Of a DNA stretch of 64,000 nt, positions 1-11,804 are shown piece by piece. A program made the position numbers and the translations under genes. Each line of letters opens with the position of its first letter. Within the stretch, counting starts at the first letter, position 1. The notes beneath the pieces are model-generated. The model saw nothing but the letters and a program-made list of their open reading frames with translations. It did not search any database and was not told the DNA's origin. The DNA lies in the NCBI GenBank assembly GCA_026120185.1, contig JANUWF010002024.1, forward strand, positions 186,001-250,000, in the 5' to 3' direction. The DNA comes from Voacanga thouarsii (lineage: Eukaryota; Streptophyta; Magnoliopsida; Gentianales; Apocynaceae).

Positions 1-618
1 CAGAGTCTTTTTCGAGGATCATATTCCTTAGCAATTCATTGGCATTTATGATGGTTAGTTTCTGTGTAACCTGTACCACTACAATTCTACTTAAATTGTT
101 TTTCGTTTTTATTTACTCAATTGTAATACCTTTGGTATCCATGGACTGGTTCTGCTTTTTTAGATATTTGCAACTAAGAGTCAACTTTAAAGAGAGGCTT
201 CATTTGTTTTCTGCTTTCTTTCATTAAGAAGAAGGAATTTTTTATTTAATGCAACCAATTTCTTGGAGATTGATTTAGTGGAAAAAATCTTGTAAGTTCG
301 TGGATGTTTTTCTTTGAGTGCTTTACATACATACTTGGAAGAAATTTGAGGGTAGCTAGCTAAGTAATGGAATCATCCATCCATAATCCATGCAGATTAA
401 TTAGTAAAGTTGCAAGAGACAACATGGCCAATGTAGCATAGTGCAAATCAATATTATGATCAAGCAAAGCCTTGGAATGCAAGGTGTGATGTAGAAGGTA
501 GTATGCCATTGCATAATTTCTTTTACTTAAAAATAGAATCATTGTGTTTGTTTCCTATTGGGATTCTATAAGTTGTGACTGTTTTTACTCACCTCTGACT
601 GCATTGAAATGTTTCCAG
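1..618. other. No supported gene; AT-rich sequence
   Basis: I see no convincing coding region here. The only useful signal is a polypyrimidine-AG acceptor (TTTCCAG) ending at 618, directly before the candidate exon at 619. If a host gene runs through this area, its earlier exons lie to the left of the window or are too short to recognise. Confidence 0.4.
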
Positions 619-1410
619 GCTCAAACATGCCCTGTACTCCTAAAGTTGTTGGTGTTATGAGAAAGTCCAATAGGAAAAAGAAAACGGTATTGTCATACAT
701 ACATACACACACATACATACATACATATATATATATTTTTATGAGTAAAAATTTACATTATAGGTTGATTAAAATTAAATGTTAAAATGAAACTTTTAAA
801 GAATAGTAAAGGAAAATTTAATTTTTGATTTTAGATTACTTTTTTGAGGAAATATTTTAGGTTAATTAAAAATATTTTTAATTTTAGATTAATTTTTTGA
901 AAGTTTCATTAAAATGTATATTAAAAAAAACAACTTTATCATACTTTTCCATTATGGCTGTACAAATCACTGAAGCTAATGTTGACTTGGAAAGCTCCAT
1001 GAATTTCATAGATATATATACACACTAAAGAATGAATTTTGATTTTAACATTTGAATTTTGAAAATTAAAGAATAAATTATTTACTCAAAGCGGATTTGC
1101 GACGGTCGCAAATCCATAGATAATTAGTGAGGGATTTACGACGGTTCATTCTTTTAAATTTCAAAAAATAAATTTATTTGCAAAATTTAGAAGGTCATCG
1201 CAAATTCATTACTAATTATCAACGACGTTGCATCGGCTATCCAAAATTTAAAATTAAATTTATTTTTTAAATTTTAAAAAATAAGCCATCTCAAATTCAT
1301 TGCTAATTAGTGAGGGATTTGAGACTGTTAATTTTTTTCAAATTTAAAAAATTAAATTTATTTTCAAATTTTAGAAGGCCATCGCAAAACAGTATGTGTG
1401 TGTGTATATA

Positions 1411-1446
<36 letters not shown>

Positions 1447-1474
1447 TGTTTTTTTCCTAATTGAACTATATATA

Positions 1475-1549
<75 letters not shown>

Positions 1550-4500
1550 TACCTATGTACCCAAAAATAGCGGGGATGTCGCTCCATCCAATGGATCGGG
1601 GTCTTTATAACGAGGTACAAAAGAAAAACAACTAAATAAAATAAAGCGATAATCTTATTACATCCAAAACCAAACTTATATAAGTTCGAAATTCAAAACT
1701 AACAATCATCTCTCAAATGAAATACAAAGCTAAAAACAAAATAAAATAAACTTCCAGCTCTTATTCATCTAATATGCTCAATAAAAGCACTCCCTTTAAT
1801 ACATGATATAAAAAAAGTGTGAGATTGGCATTTCAATAAGTCCCATGTGTGCGAATGTCTCATTAAACTTTCGTATATGCAGGTCTATCAAAATCACAAA
1901 ATATGTTTACAAGTCAACTTTCGTTAATAAATAGTCATTGAGTGGAACAATGTATGTCATATTTAAAACAATTCTCAATAAGCCATCCACTCATCAATAT
2001 TCAATACCATAGATTCATAAAGTAGGGATTAGTAATGGTTCAATAATAATATCTAAGTCCATATCTTGATTACCATCACGATAGCTTTCTAGTGTAACCG
2101 TTCAACACTGGGCAGTGGGTGATCTGTCCACTAGGGTGAGATACTCCTCCATCTCTATACCCAACACACTGGTTATCCAATCCAAAAAAACAAAGTCCAC
2201 ATGGACCAACAATCTAGCTTGGACCGGCCTAGCTAAGTAGTACTGTCGTCTCTCTAAACAGAGTTCTTCTTCTAGAGGTGACTTCCTGCCAGAAAACTCA
2301 CTTTAACTCTCCAAGACTAGTACCACTAGTTTACCCTCGCTAAGTACTCAATGCTCACCATTTAGGTGCAAAATCATTTCTCTTGTTTTCACAATCACTG
2401 ATTACCTTTTCTTTGCAAAACGTGATTTTCACATCAAGCTTTTCAAAACATTTTGATCATAAAGGAAAGAAAACCTTTTTTTAATTAAAAGTTGAGATTT
2501 GTAGAAAAGCATTTAGAGATTAAAATATCCACGTTCACAATCCAAGTATCATAATGCAACAATAATATTTCATCATGTTTCAATCATCATATTGACCATT
2601 TAAATATCATTGTACAAAAGACTTGCAGGCATGCACTATTTAGCAAAACAGTTATGCATGGACTTACTTGAATATTCTCAATAATAAACCAAAGTAATGC
2701 TTGTCCTCGATTCCACTTTCTTCCTTATTTAGAATCAATACTTCTATAATTAGAATCCAAATATTTATCCACTATCATCATGCTTCATGAACCCCCATGA
2801 TATTATTAATTATTTAAATCATCCATGCATCTGGATGGATTAATTCATTAAATTACCTCTATAGCTTTCCTTTGTCATGCATCTTATCATTATGCATGCA
2901 TATACTCACTTTAAGTAATCAACATTGCATCTCCATTATTCTACTATCATTCAATCCACATAATAACCCTATTTTCATTGAAAGATCTCATCTTTAACCA
3001 ACACGCAATAGATCTAGGTCATCATAGCAATATTTAACCATATCTAACGCCATATATGCCTAGTTCAACCTATTGCACCATCAAACTCATTAATCTAATC
3101 TAACCATGCTTCCATGCTAGGCTTCATGCATAATATCACTACCGTTTATTCAACCCTAATTTAAATCAAAAGAGTTAAGCCTCAAATACCTCTTGGTCGA
3201 CACAAATATGAGCAAAGGTAGCGCCTTTAATGCTTAGTTAGGTTCACTTTGGGAAGAAGAGTCGATTGGTTCCTCTTGGCTTCCTTGGTTCGAAGGTTAC
3301 ACGAGATAGGGGTAAATCAATCCCCTTTTGTTTGAGGTTTAGAAGAAAAGAAGAAGAAGAATTGAATAAAATTTGAAGGAGGTTGAAGGGTTACTTACCT
3401 TAAGGTTGTATTTCGATTTTGGTGATGATTGGAGGTGGAGATGGACGAACTTCTTAGAGAAGTGGCGGCTAGAATTCCGTGTAGTAGAGAGTGTTTAGGG
3501 TTTGATTGGAGGCTGGTTTGATGAAGAAAATAGGTTAGGGTTGGGTGTTTTAGTGTTTGGAAGAGTTGAATTTTGTTTTGGACTCTTGATCACAAGAAAG
3601 AAAATGACAGCTTTTGATTCTTTTGTTGTAGCTGAGATTGAGCAGTTTTTGGAAGGGTTTTATGGCTGATTTTTGGTTGCTATTATGGCCGAAATAATGA
3701 GAGAAAAGGAGGAAAACAAAGGATGAATTTCGGTCAAGCTTTGCGCGAAAAGAGAAGAAAGAAAAATGAGGTCATTTGTGTTTTGGTTTTGGCTAAACAA
3801 GAGAGGTTTGAAGTTGGAATGTTCGTGTGTGTGTGTGTGTGTGTGTGTTATGGTGCCCGAAACTAGGGTGAACAAAGGAGAGAAAATCTGATTGTTTAAT
3901 TGGCTAAATGAATTTTGATTGGTTAAAATCACTTAGGGTTGATTTCTCCTATATTTTAGAGGGTTTGATTGGAATTAAAACATCCATTAGGTGGCAGCTA
4001 GGGTTTTAATTTTTTCAAAAATTTTAAGCGAAAAAAATAGGTTATTAATTCAAGAGATAATTCAGTTAATTTCCTAATTTATTTTAGAAAAATTAAATAA
4101 TTAATGGATAATCATATTTAGAGATAAATTCTAATTCTTATGTGATAAAGCTGAATTTTTTTCTTTCTTCTTAATTCCTAATTTTCGAAAGTAGCTTAAT
4201 ACTAAGAAATATTTTTTTCAATTAAGGATTTAACATTATCTCTTTATTTCCAATTAAAACTATTTAGAGAAAATTAATTTGGAGAGATTTTTCTTCTATT
4301 AAAAATAATAGCTAATATATAGCTTCCAAGATAAATATTTCTACATTTTATTTTCTTAATAAATCCTTTTGATAATAACTTTAGAAAATTCCAAATATTG
4401 AAATATTTTCAATTCCTAAAAGATTATAATACAATACTAACTAGAAAATAATAGGAATTCAATTTACTTTAATTTTTTTTAACAAAATTCCAAAATAATC

Positions 4501-7500
4501 ACATTTCTATATTTTAGGAGGTGGGAAATTAAGGTGGTGGCTAACCCTAGGAATTTAAGCCAAATGGAGACAAATAGGGGGAAAAGAGTTTAATTAGGAA
4601 AATTAAGGTGGCAGCTAGCCCTAGGAATTTCAGCCAAATGGAGATAAATAGGGGGAAAAGAGTTTAATTAGGAATAAGAAGGAAAATGTTTGCAAGAGTT
4701 GGGATTTGAACTCAAGTCTAGCAATGGCTAATGGGCCGGCCCATACGGTTTCGGGCCGGGCAGGGCCCGAGGAGGGCAGTTCCCTTGCCCGTGTGGCCCA
4801 TGGGCCGGTGCGGGCCGGCCCGTGGCTTATTCTTTTTTTTTCTTCTTACTTAATATAATTTTTTAAAATTATAAAAAAGCCACCTTGAAGTGGTAGGGGG
4901 TTTGGCTTGGACCCCTACCTGTTTTATTAATTAATAAAATAAAGATTATATAAGAGGGGGACTTGATACCTAAACTTTTTAAAAATATTACAATGATTAA
5001 AATTTAAAAATATAATAAATATCGTAAAAATAAAATTAAATACATAATATTACTTATCATAAATTCCTAATTACAAAAATACTAAACTAACTACTTGGTT
5101 CACCTCATTCATCATCTGAGTCATCATCAATAATCCACGAATTAGCCGTCCTATTTTCGGCTGTAAACCAACTACTACAACACATTAACATCTCCAAAGT
5201 TTGAGGAGCCAATCGAGATATTCTTTCATCGATTGTTCGAACGCTCTCACTGAAGACGCTTTCCGATGGCACTGTGGAGACTGGTGGTGTCAAAAGATCA
5301 CGTGCCATTTTAGATAAAATGGGGTATTGACTTACATGAGCCTTCCACCAACCACAAATATCAAAATGCTGATCTTCATTTTCTACCAAGGGCTGCATCT
5401 CATAAATTGCCATCTTGTTGTAGGTGGTAGTCGATCTTTTTTGACGTTTCATAATACCCCATGTATTAAATACTGATGAAATTGAAGAGGTAGATTTTTG
5501 CGGAGGTTGAAAGTGACTACTACTAGATGATGAAGCTTGCCTACTTAAACTAGGAGAACTAGAATAAGAAGACTCAAACTCATACAAATTATACATGTCA
5601 GATAATGCTTTAGCTGTTTTATCTTTTATGTCTTTTATCATACATTGTTTAAGTGCTTGTGATTCATCAAAATTTAATATTTTATATAAATATTCAATAA
5701 TACTATGAAAGCCAGGCGTCTTTACTCTAGGATCCATACACAATGCCATACAATATAAAATAAGAATATCTTCACAATATTTTTTATATTTTTCAAACAT
5801 ACTTCTCATAAAAAAATCATATTGGGGATGATACATATATTCATCAAAAATATGTGCTACCTTAGCAAGTGCTGGAAGAATATGATGAGTAGTGGGATAA
5901 TAGGATTCCGATAAAAGTTCAGTAACTTTTTTGAAAGTAAATAAAAATGTTGAAAGTGCAGTACAATTTTCAAAATGAGTTTCAGTTAGTGGAGGTTGAA
6001 AATTATTACTATTACAAAATTCAATAAGTTGGTTTTGAAAAGGTATAACACTTTCAAACATATCTAAAGTTGAGTTCCATCTAGTTTTACAATCTAATCT
6101 AAATTTTTTAAAAGATACAACTTGTTCTCGGCATAATGCCTTAAAATTTTGTTGCCTAGTTGGAGAGGTTTTAATAAATAAAACAACATTTCTAATTATA
6201 TTAACAATATCATCAATATATTTATATCCTTCTTTAACACATAAATTAAGTATATGACAAGCACACCTAGTATGAAATAAAATACCATCTAACATAGGAT
6301 TCATAGTATTTTTTAAAATTGTTATGGCGGAATCATTATTTGAAGCATTATCTAAAGAAATAGAAATAATTTTATTTAAAATCTTATATTCACGACATGT
6401 GTGAGTAATCATTCTAACTATACTACTACCTACATGAGGATATTCAATTAATTTAAAACAAATAGTTCTTTTTTATACTAACCAATCATGATCTATCTAA
6501 TGACATGTAATGCACAAATAAGATTCATTAGTAATTGCAGTCCAACCATCACAAGTAAGAGCAAATTTTCAATTACAAGGATCAAACATAGCAATTAGAT
6601 ACTCTTTCATTTCTTTATATATCTTTATTATATCATTTTTTAATGTTGTTTTAGGAATTCTTTTCCATGCTGGTTGACAATTATTTTGCATATATTGTTC
6701 ATAATGTAGATTTTCTGCAAAATTAAAAAGTAATTTAGTTTGAACAATCATTTTAGCAAATGCATTTCTATTTTTTTCTATGATGATATTGAAAATTACC
6801 AACCATTTGACTTCCTGTAGTACGTATTTGTTGTTGTTTAAGTAAGTTTTCTAACCAATCATTATGTGACCTTTTCATATGTCTAACTAATGTTCCCATC
6901 CCTCCTCCCTTCTTATGTGCATATACCGCTCTACAAATTTTATATGTTGCCCTATCACTATCATTATCTTTTTCAAAAAGATTTCAAACCATAGATGTTT
7001 TTGCTTTAGTTGTAACATCCGTTGTTTCAACATCATTCTCACCTATATTAGATGCGTCGGGATTAATTATTGGAGTTGCTTGTGATTGTGAAACACTAAC
7101 ACTAGGCCTACTAGGACCTTCATCTTCATTACCTATTTCATTATTTATTAAATTCAAAGCTGGATTTATATTAAAATCAAAATGTGCAGATGATTGGAAT
7201 GAAGAAAAATGATGATATTGATTTGGATCCATTATTTCTTAAAAAAAAAAAAGCAATCAAAATTCAAATAAAGTTCAAAAAAATAAAGTATTAACAAATA
7301 ATGAAATAAGAGAATTGAAAAATATAAATAACAAATTAATTTAAAAATTAAATAAATAAATAAAATAAATAAACAATTAATAAAGTTAAAATAAAAGAAT
7401 GTAAGATTAAGAAATACTAACTTGTTGATGACCAAGATTCAAGAATAACAATACTTTGTTGAGCTTTTTACTTTTTGTATCCACTATTCCGCTACTCAAC

Positions 7501-9700
7501 AATCTTCCAAAATATGAAGACTTTCTTAAAGAATTGAAAAAGTATAACACAAAAATAAATTCTATTCTAATACTCTTTGTAGAGAAAATAAATAAATTTG
7601 AGGATTATGAGAGAAAGATGAATGGAAATAAGAGAGAATTTGAGAGAATTGGAGAGAGTTTGAGAGAATTGGAGAGTGTTTGATGAGTTTGGGTTGAATT
7701 GGGGGTATTTATAGAGTTTTGGGGGGATAGAATAGAGAATATAAATTGTTAGGGATCAAATTGCAAAAAAAATAATAATAATAATTCAACTGTTTTAGGG
7801 GCTAAATTGCAAAAAAAAAAAAAAAAATTGAAGGATTGAATTTAAAAAAAAACCAGAGTAACGGCTCTCTCAGGCGGGCCGGCCCGTGGCGGGCTAGGTA
7901 TTTTACCCCCTGGCTCGGACCGGCGTACAGTGCGCGGTTTGCCGCGCGAGCCGAGCCCGGGCCGGCCCAGCCCACTTGCCATTGCTACTCAAGTCACTAA
8001 AGAATACACACCAAGCTCTAACCACTATTCCATAACAATTCTTGTGTAAATATTCTTCAAATAAATTTTCATAAATCCAATTTAACTCACTTCATTATTA
8101 TTTCATTAATTTCTACTCCAGAAGGGCAAAAACTCTACCACCTCATATAACACAACTATATCCAAATAAATTACTCCATAAAATATCAAACACATAAATC
8201 ACATATGCTTCATAAAAATAGTTCAAATTTATCAAATACAATATAAAATGCTATGCTATCCATGACTTTTCCCATGAACTAATGGTGGTTTTTGGATTGG
8301 GGTATTACAGTATATACTACATATATACTTATATACACAAACAAATACATATATATATATATATATATATTGATTAAAATTATTTTTAATATTATATTTT
8401 AAAAATATGTTTAGAATAATAAAATTTTTATTTTTAGGCTAAAATGATGAATATTAAAATTTAAAAATAAATTTATTTTTTAAAATTTAAAAAAATAAGC
8501 CGTCGCAAATCCATTGCTAAGTAGCAAGGGATTTGGGACGGCTAATTTTTTTAAAATTTAAAAAAATAAACTTATTTTCAAAATTTAGAAGGCCGTCGCA
8601 AATCTGTTGCTAATTAGCGAGGGCTTTGTGATGGCCATCCAAAATTTAAAAATAAATGCATTTTTTAAATTTGAAAAAATAAGAGTGAGGGATTTGCAAT
8701 GACTATCCAAAAATATAAAAATAAATTTATTTTTTAAAATTTTAAAAAATAAGCCACCTCAAATTTGTTGCTAATTAGCGATGGCTAATTTTTAAAATTT
8801 AAAAATAAATTTATTTTCAAATTTTGGAAGGTCGTCGTAAATCCTTTGCTAATTAACGAAAGATTTGTAATGGTCATTCAAAATATAAAAATATTTTTTA
8901 ATTAAAAAAATAAACCGTTGCAAATCCGTTACTAATTAGTAAGGGATTTGCGATGGCTCATTTTTTTAAAATTTAAAAAATAAATTTATTTTTAAAATTT
9001 GAAAGGTTATCGCAAATCCATTGTTAATTAGCAAGTACTTTGCAACAGCCATCTAAAATTTAAAAATAATTTTATTTTTTTAATTAAAAAAATAAATCAT
9101 TACAAATTCGTTGATAATTTAAATTTTAAAAAATAAATTTATTTTCAAAATTTAGAAACCGTTGCAAATCCGTTGTACACAAGTATACACACTTTGCTGG
9201 AAAACGGTTCTGCCATCTGTTGGGTGTGGGCTTCCTTGTCCAAAGGTGTCAAAAATCAAACTCATATCATTGAAGGAGGGTGACTGAGCAGACTATTTCT
9301 TGAATGTTGATGCTTCAATAAATAGTGTTTCTTGCTGTGCAGGTATAGGAGTATTGTATAAGAATTTTTAATGGTATATGTATTTTTATAGATTTTTATT
9401 TTATTTTTTAAACTTTAAGTCTTTAGAGTTTATTTCAGTATTTTATTATTATCTTTGAATAAGTTATGTTGAATTGCGATTATATTAAATTTTAACGGTA
9501 GATATATTTTACTTATTTTTTGTAATTTTTATTTAATTTTTTATCTTTAGATCCAATTGAAAAATTTTAAACCTGCTTTTCAACAGGCCTTTGCTTCCCT
9601 GCTGACCTCGGATTGGAGATTATGCCAGAGGCAGAAATTCCCGCCTTCTCCTATGTCGGGGATGAGAAAAAAACAGAAGAATGCAAGAGTAGGACAGTAA
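619..9700 (+). CDS. Candidate 3' end of an unidentified host gene (exons 619-686 and 9587-9700, intron 8.9 kb)
   Basis: Two short open segments are joined by plausible splice sites. The first (619-686) follows TTTCCAG, reads 22 codons rich in Lys and Arg at its end, and stops at a GT at 687. The second (9587-9700) follows a good pyrimidine-rich acceptor ending CAACAG. If read in phase from the first, it gives 37 further codons, is again basic, and ends at TAA 9698-9700. The phase is compatible, the composition looks protein-like, and the segment ends convergently 0.9 kb from the next gene. I do not recognise the product. The implied intron (687-9586) holds the hairpin array, a solo LTR and the hAT element. 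The donor is ordinary rather than strong and no earlier exon was found, so this is a hypothesis. Chance ORFs flanking TE DNA are the alternative. Confidence 0.3.
694..738. repeat. (CATA)n/(TA)n microsatellite
   Basis: Imperfect tandem CATA units grade into TA repeats. Simple sequence with no coding meaning. Confidence 0.9.
1081..1390. repeat. Hairpin-type tandem repeat array, left part
   Basis: About 90-130-bp units are built from an imperfect palindrome, with arms like GGATTTGCGACGG and its complement around a loop resembling TTGCTAATTAGC, followed by an AT-rich spacer of AAATTTAAAAAATAAATT type. Three to four degenerate units are visible. The same units in the same orientation continue at 8440-9180, so one array was split by the insertions between. 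Subterminal repeats of CACTA-type DNA transposons in eudicots often carry GCGACGG-like inverted motifs. I see no CACTA terminus, so the class is uncertain. Confidence 0.65.
1391..1547. repeat. Compound TG/TA/CA microsatellite at the left edge of a solo LTR
   Basis: Runs of TG, then a long TA run, a short unique piece, a CA run and another TA run end exactly where the LTR-like sequence starts. The start of the LTR has probably been eroded into this microsatellite. A shorter TA tract lies just beyond the other end of the LTR (8341-8371). Confidence 0.9.
4719..7987 (-). mobile_element. hAT superfamily DNA transposon, complete ends with 8-bp TSD
   Basis: The left terminus TAGCAATGGCTAATGGGC and the right terminus (reverse complement TAGCAATGGCAAGTGGGC) form terminal inverted repeats. 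The perfect 8-bp duplication CTCAAGTC flanks the element at 4711-4718 and 7988-7995, which is the length expected for hAT transposition. Just inside both ends lie GC-rich blocks with repeated GGGCCGG or CCGGCCC motifs (about 4733-4825 and 7873-7973), in sharp contrast to the AT-rich interior. The element is 3269 bp and encodes a broken transposase on the minus strand. It sits inside the solo LTR at 1548-8311, so it is the younger of the two. It is non-autonomous in its present state. Confidence 0.92.
5105..7232 (-). pseudogene. hAT transposase with BED zinc finger and C-terminal dimerisation domain, inactivated
   Basis: The reading starts at ATG 7232 with a Ser/Asn-rich N-terminus, passes a BED-type zinc finger (about 6990-6840, ending in a GTLVRHMKRSH-like block), and then a hAT core with DNASNNDSA, CACHILNL and CKTRWNSTLDM motifs. 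It ends in the hAT dimerisation region, with a VSTVPSESVFS motif followed by a DERISRL block, and terminates near 5105. The longest open piece is 6412-5105 (435 codons). Breaks seen: a TGA where the BED finger should have Trp (about 6988), a second TGA where Trp is expected (about 6568), and two more stops between 6530 and 6460. The first zinc-ligand Cys of the BED finger reads Tyr. Family members (Ac-like, RICESLEEPER-type) cut and paste DNA through a dimer. This copy should make no functional protein. Confidence 0.88.
8440..9180. repeat. Hairpin-type tandem repeat array, right part
   Basis: At least six more units of the array at 1081-1390 lie here in the same orientation. Clear palindromic cores start near 8499, 8592, 8760, 8830, 8918 and 9007 with GCCGTCGCAAATCC-like arms, a TTGCTAATTAGC-like centre, and AT-rich spacers. 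Arms show many C-to-T type differences between units. No ORF crosses the array. Confidence 0.65.
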
Positions 9701-10613
9701 TTTCTAATCTCCGACTTAGTCTGGACCTATTATCCTCCCTAGGTCTCAACATACCAAAAAGCATCTTTTTCTTCTTCTTTTTTTTTTATTCATAGAAAAG
9801 AAGAGAATAATTAAATGTTCTAGAATAAAAAAAAGAAAAAATAAAATGAATGACTTTGTTATGGAAAGTGATCCGTGAATACCTCTTCTACCAGAGGGGA
9901 AAAAAAGGAAAAGAAAAAGGTGACTAGGTGAGATCTTGCTTAGGGGACCCCAGATTACAATTCAAAAAAAAAAAAAAAGATTAATTTGACTAACCTAAAA
10001 AAATGATTATCTGTTGAATACTTTAATCAAAACCAAGATGTCTTAAACTTTTGGATTCAAAGACCAAGAACTATCGTACTTGCGGAAGAATTTTCTCCCT
10101 AAAACAATTGCAGATTAATCTTTTATTTTTCAGGTTGGAAAACATGCACAAATCAAGAGCTTCTCAATTATGTGATACCATTTTTAATTTTGAATCATAA
10201 GACATGGTCATGTAAAATTAGTAATGCCCAAATGAATAGAAATTATTTGTATGAACTTAATTTTTGTAAACAAGTATATTACAAGTTAATTTTTTTTTAA
10301 TTTTTAATAAGGTAGTTTTTGAAAAGGTCCTTTCTGAAAATAATGACGTTTTATTAACTAAGCAAAGAGGAAAAGCAAACAAGTTTTCCAACTTCCCATC
10401 TGTGCCCTTACTTGAGAATTTTCTCCCCATAAATAACTACAATTTTTTTGTACTGCAAAAACATAAAATTCAAATTGGAGGAAGAGAAAGGATTCTCCAA
10501 CCCTGCAAAAATGATAATAAGCAGAAAATGAAATTACAAAATTACATTCCTATAACAGTGGGAAAACTGCAACAAGGGCCTGTGGAGAACCTGAAAACAA
10601 AGTCGGTGGGAAA
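9701..10613. other. AT-rich intergenic spacer between two convergent genes
   Basis: Nothing protein-like is visible beyond short chance ORFs. If the plus-strand candidate gene is real, this spacer contains both 3' untranslated regions. A pyrimidine tract with AG at 10130 could be an acceptor, but I could not connect it to an ORF. Confidence 0.4.
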
Positions 10614-11624
10614 TTATGTCAAATCTGCTTCTGTTAAATAACTGGCGGTGTGCCCAATTGAATCTCTCCTTTTGTTCTTCTTTTTGAAATGCTTTGAGGC
10701 AACTTTCAGCACCTTTTTCCATCCCTATTATCAGAACCATTAACTTAGAAGAAAATTGTAGTAAATATATTCTTTAACAACTAGAATTCTTTGAATAGAA
10801 ATGAAAATTGAAACAATAAGAAATTAATAACTACAAAACCAACTCTCTAAATTCAGTAAAAATTATCTAGAAATTGTTAATCAAGTTGCAATCTTAAACC
10901 CAAAAAAATCAAATTGCAACCTGGAACCCTTTTACAAGGAATTGTTGAACTATAAGAAATTAAATAAATTTACAATCACAAGACTGATTATAGATATTAT
11001 TGATCACAATGCACTCTTGGACCCAAAAATTAACTAAATATTTACAAAATCTAATTTAAAAGCGTGATGAACTGATTTGGTACAGAAACCATGCCTCTGA
11101 ATCAACTTCAGGAATGACCCACAAAATCACATCAATAATTTCTTCTGCCAAATGTAATTTGACCAAAAAGTGTTACAATCAAATATCTTTGGGGTTTTGA
11201 ATAGTACCTTTCTTGGTGTAGCAGAGGTGGAATTAAGCTTACTCGAAGAAGTAACAGGGGAGAAATCCAGACCCTTCTTCTTTCTCTTCTTCGTCTTCTG
11301 GTACTTCTGAAGATTATAAAACAGTGCGTCAGTCAACTTCCTCTTGATTTTGGCTGAAAATTTTTTGATTCTCGTCAGAACCATATCATCATCATACGCC
11401 AGCTTCCGTGAGAGACCACAATTAAGAGCAACAGTCCGATCAGTACTGCTGGGACTCGAACACGAAACTAATCCACGAGGGACCAAAGGGGACCAAATGG
11501 AGCTCTGCGAATAGTCGAAATCGAAGGCGGAGTTGTCTGGAAATTTCCCCAGAAGGTCTCTTGACATAGACGATTCCAGATACTCTACCACCATCACCCA
11601 TTCGCCGCCGTAAGTTGCCGCCAT
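10614..11624 (-). CDS. Small plant protein of unknown function, two exons (11624-11208, 10724-10614)
   Basis: ATG at 11624 opens a 139-codon exon that ends at AAG|GT (exon end 11208). The unspliced frame runs on to 11127, but its tail looks non-coding. On the minus strand TAATAG|GGATGG at 10725/10724 gives an acceptor, and the second exon adds 36 codons to TAA 10616-10614, in phase 0, for 175 residues. The N-terminus is mixed acidic and aromatic (YGGEWVMVVEYLESS, then a DFDYSQSSIWSPLVPR block near residues 37-50). The middle has RIKKFSAKIKRKL, and both the exon 1 end and exon 2 are very basic (KTKKRKKK, then KHFKKKNKRR), suggesting nuclear location. There is no signal peptide or membrane segment. 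The layout resembles a short uncharacterised plant-specific family, but I cannot name it. Two MSA-type motifs lie upstream. The splice phase and composition make this the best-supported host gene here. Confidence 0.8.
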
Positions 11625-11739
11625 ATACGGTGTTTGATCAATGTCGAAATTTTGGTTTACAGCTTTTAGTGGAAAGATTCGTAAGTGCAGCGATCTTTGT
11701 TGACGGAGAAAGGAGAGAGAGAGAGAGGGAGGAGAAAAG

Positions 11740-11750
11740 TAGCCGTTGGA
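11740..11750 (-). promoter_or_regulatory. MSA (mitosis-specific activator) element, perfect consensus
   Basis: The minus strand reads TCCAACGGCTA, which fits the published MSA consensus YCYAACGGYYA at all 11 positions. It lies 116 bp upstream of the ATG at 11624, next to a CT-rich leader. MSA elements bind three-repeat MYB factors and drive G2/M expression in plants. Function here is inferred. Confidence 0.6.
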
Positions 11751-11804
11751 AATTGCTGTTTTTTTTTTTCACGAGACTAAAAAAGTCTAAAATTGGGCTA
11801 CGAA

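Larger units (their letters stand above)
1548..8311. mobile_element. Solo LTR of a Ty3/gypsy Tekay-like family, split by the hAT element
   Basis: The left end resembles the LTR at 49299: both carry a GCTACCTA block, then an AGCGGGGATGTCG-like or GGGATGTCG block and GGTCTTTATAAC. Further in, both share a region reading roughly GTRGGTGATC..CTACT..GATACTCCTCC and ending in TATACCCAA. The right end is GGGGTATTACA at 8311, comparable with GGGGTTTCACA at 53708. No internal retrotransposon region, primer-binding site or second LTR is present, so this is best read as a solo LTR. Without the hAT insert it is about 3.5 kb, against 4.41 kb for the complete LTR at 49299-53708. The first bases (TGTAACACC in the relative) are lost into the microsatellite, so the left border is approximate. 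Short ORFs inside it are not genes. Confidence 0.65.

Noticed and set aside
360..542. 60-codon minus-strand ORF
   Set aside because: Short, no start context, hydrophobic by AT bias and no neighbouring support.
1310..1570. ORF with Tyr-Ile and Thr-His runs
   Set aside because: TA and CA microsatellites; no protein-like composition outside them.
1081..9180. Regular repeats with spacers, considered as a CRISPR array
   Set aside because: Units are degenerate palindromes with AT-rich non-unique spacers in a plant genome; no cas genes.
9613..9795. ORF reading EIMPEAEIPAFSYVGDEKK
   Set aside because: It has no ATG at its start and runs into poly-Phe from a T-tract; the alternative frame joins the upstream exon in phase and ends at a stop, so I prefer that.
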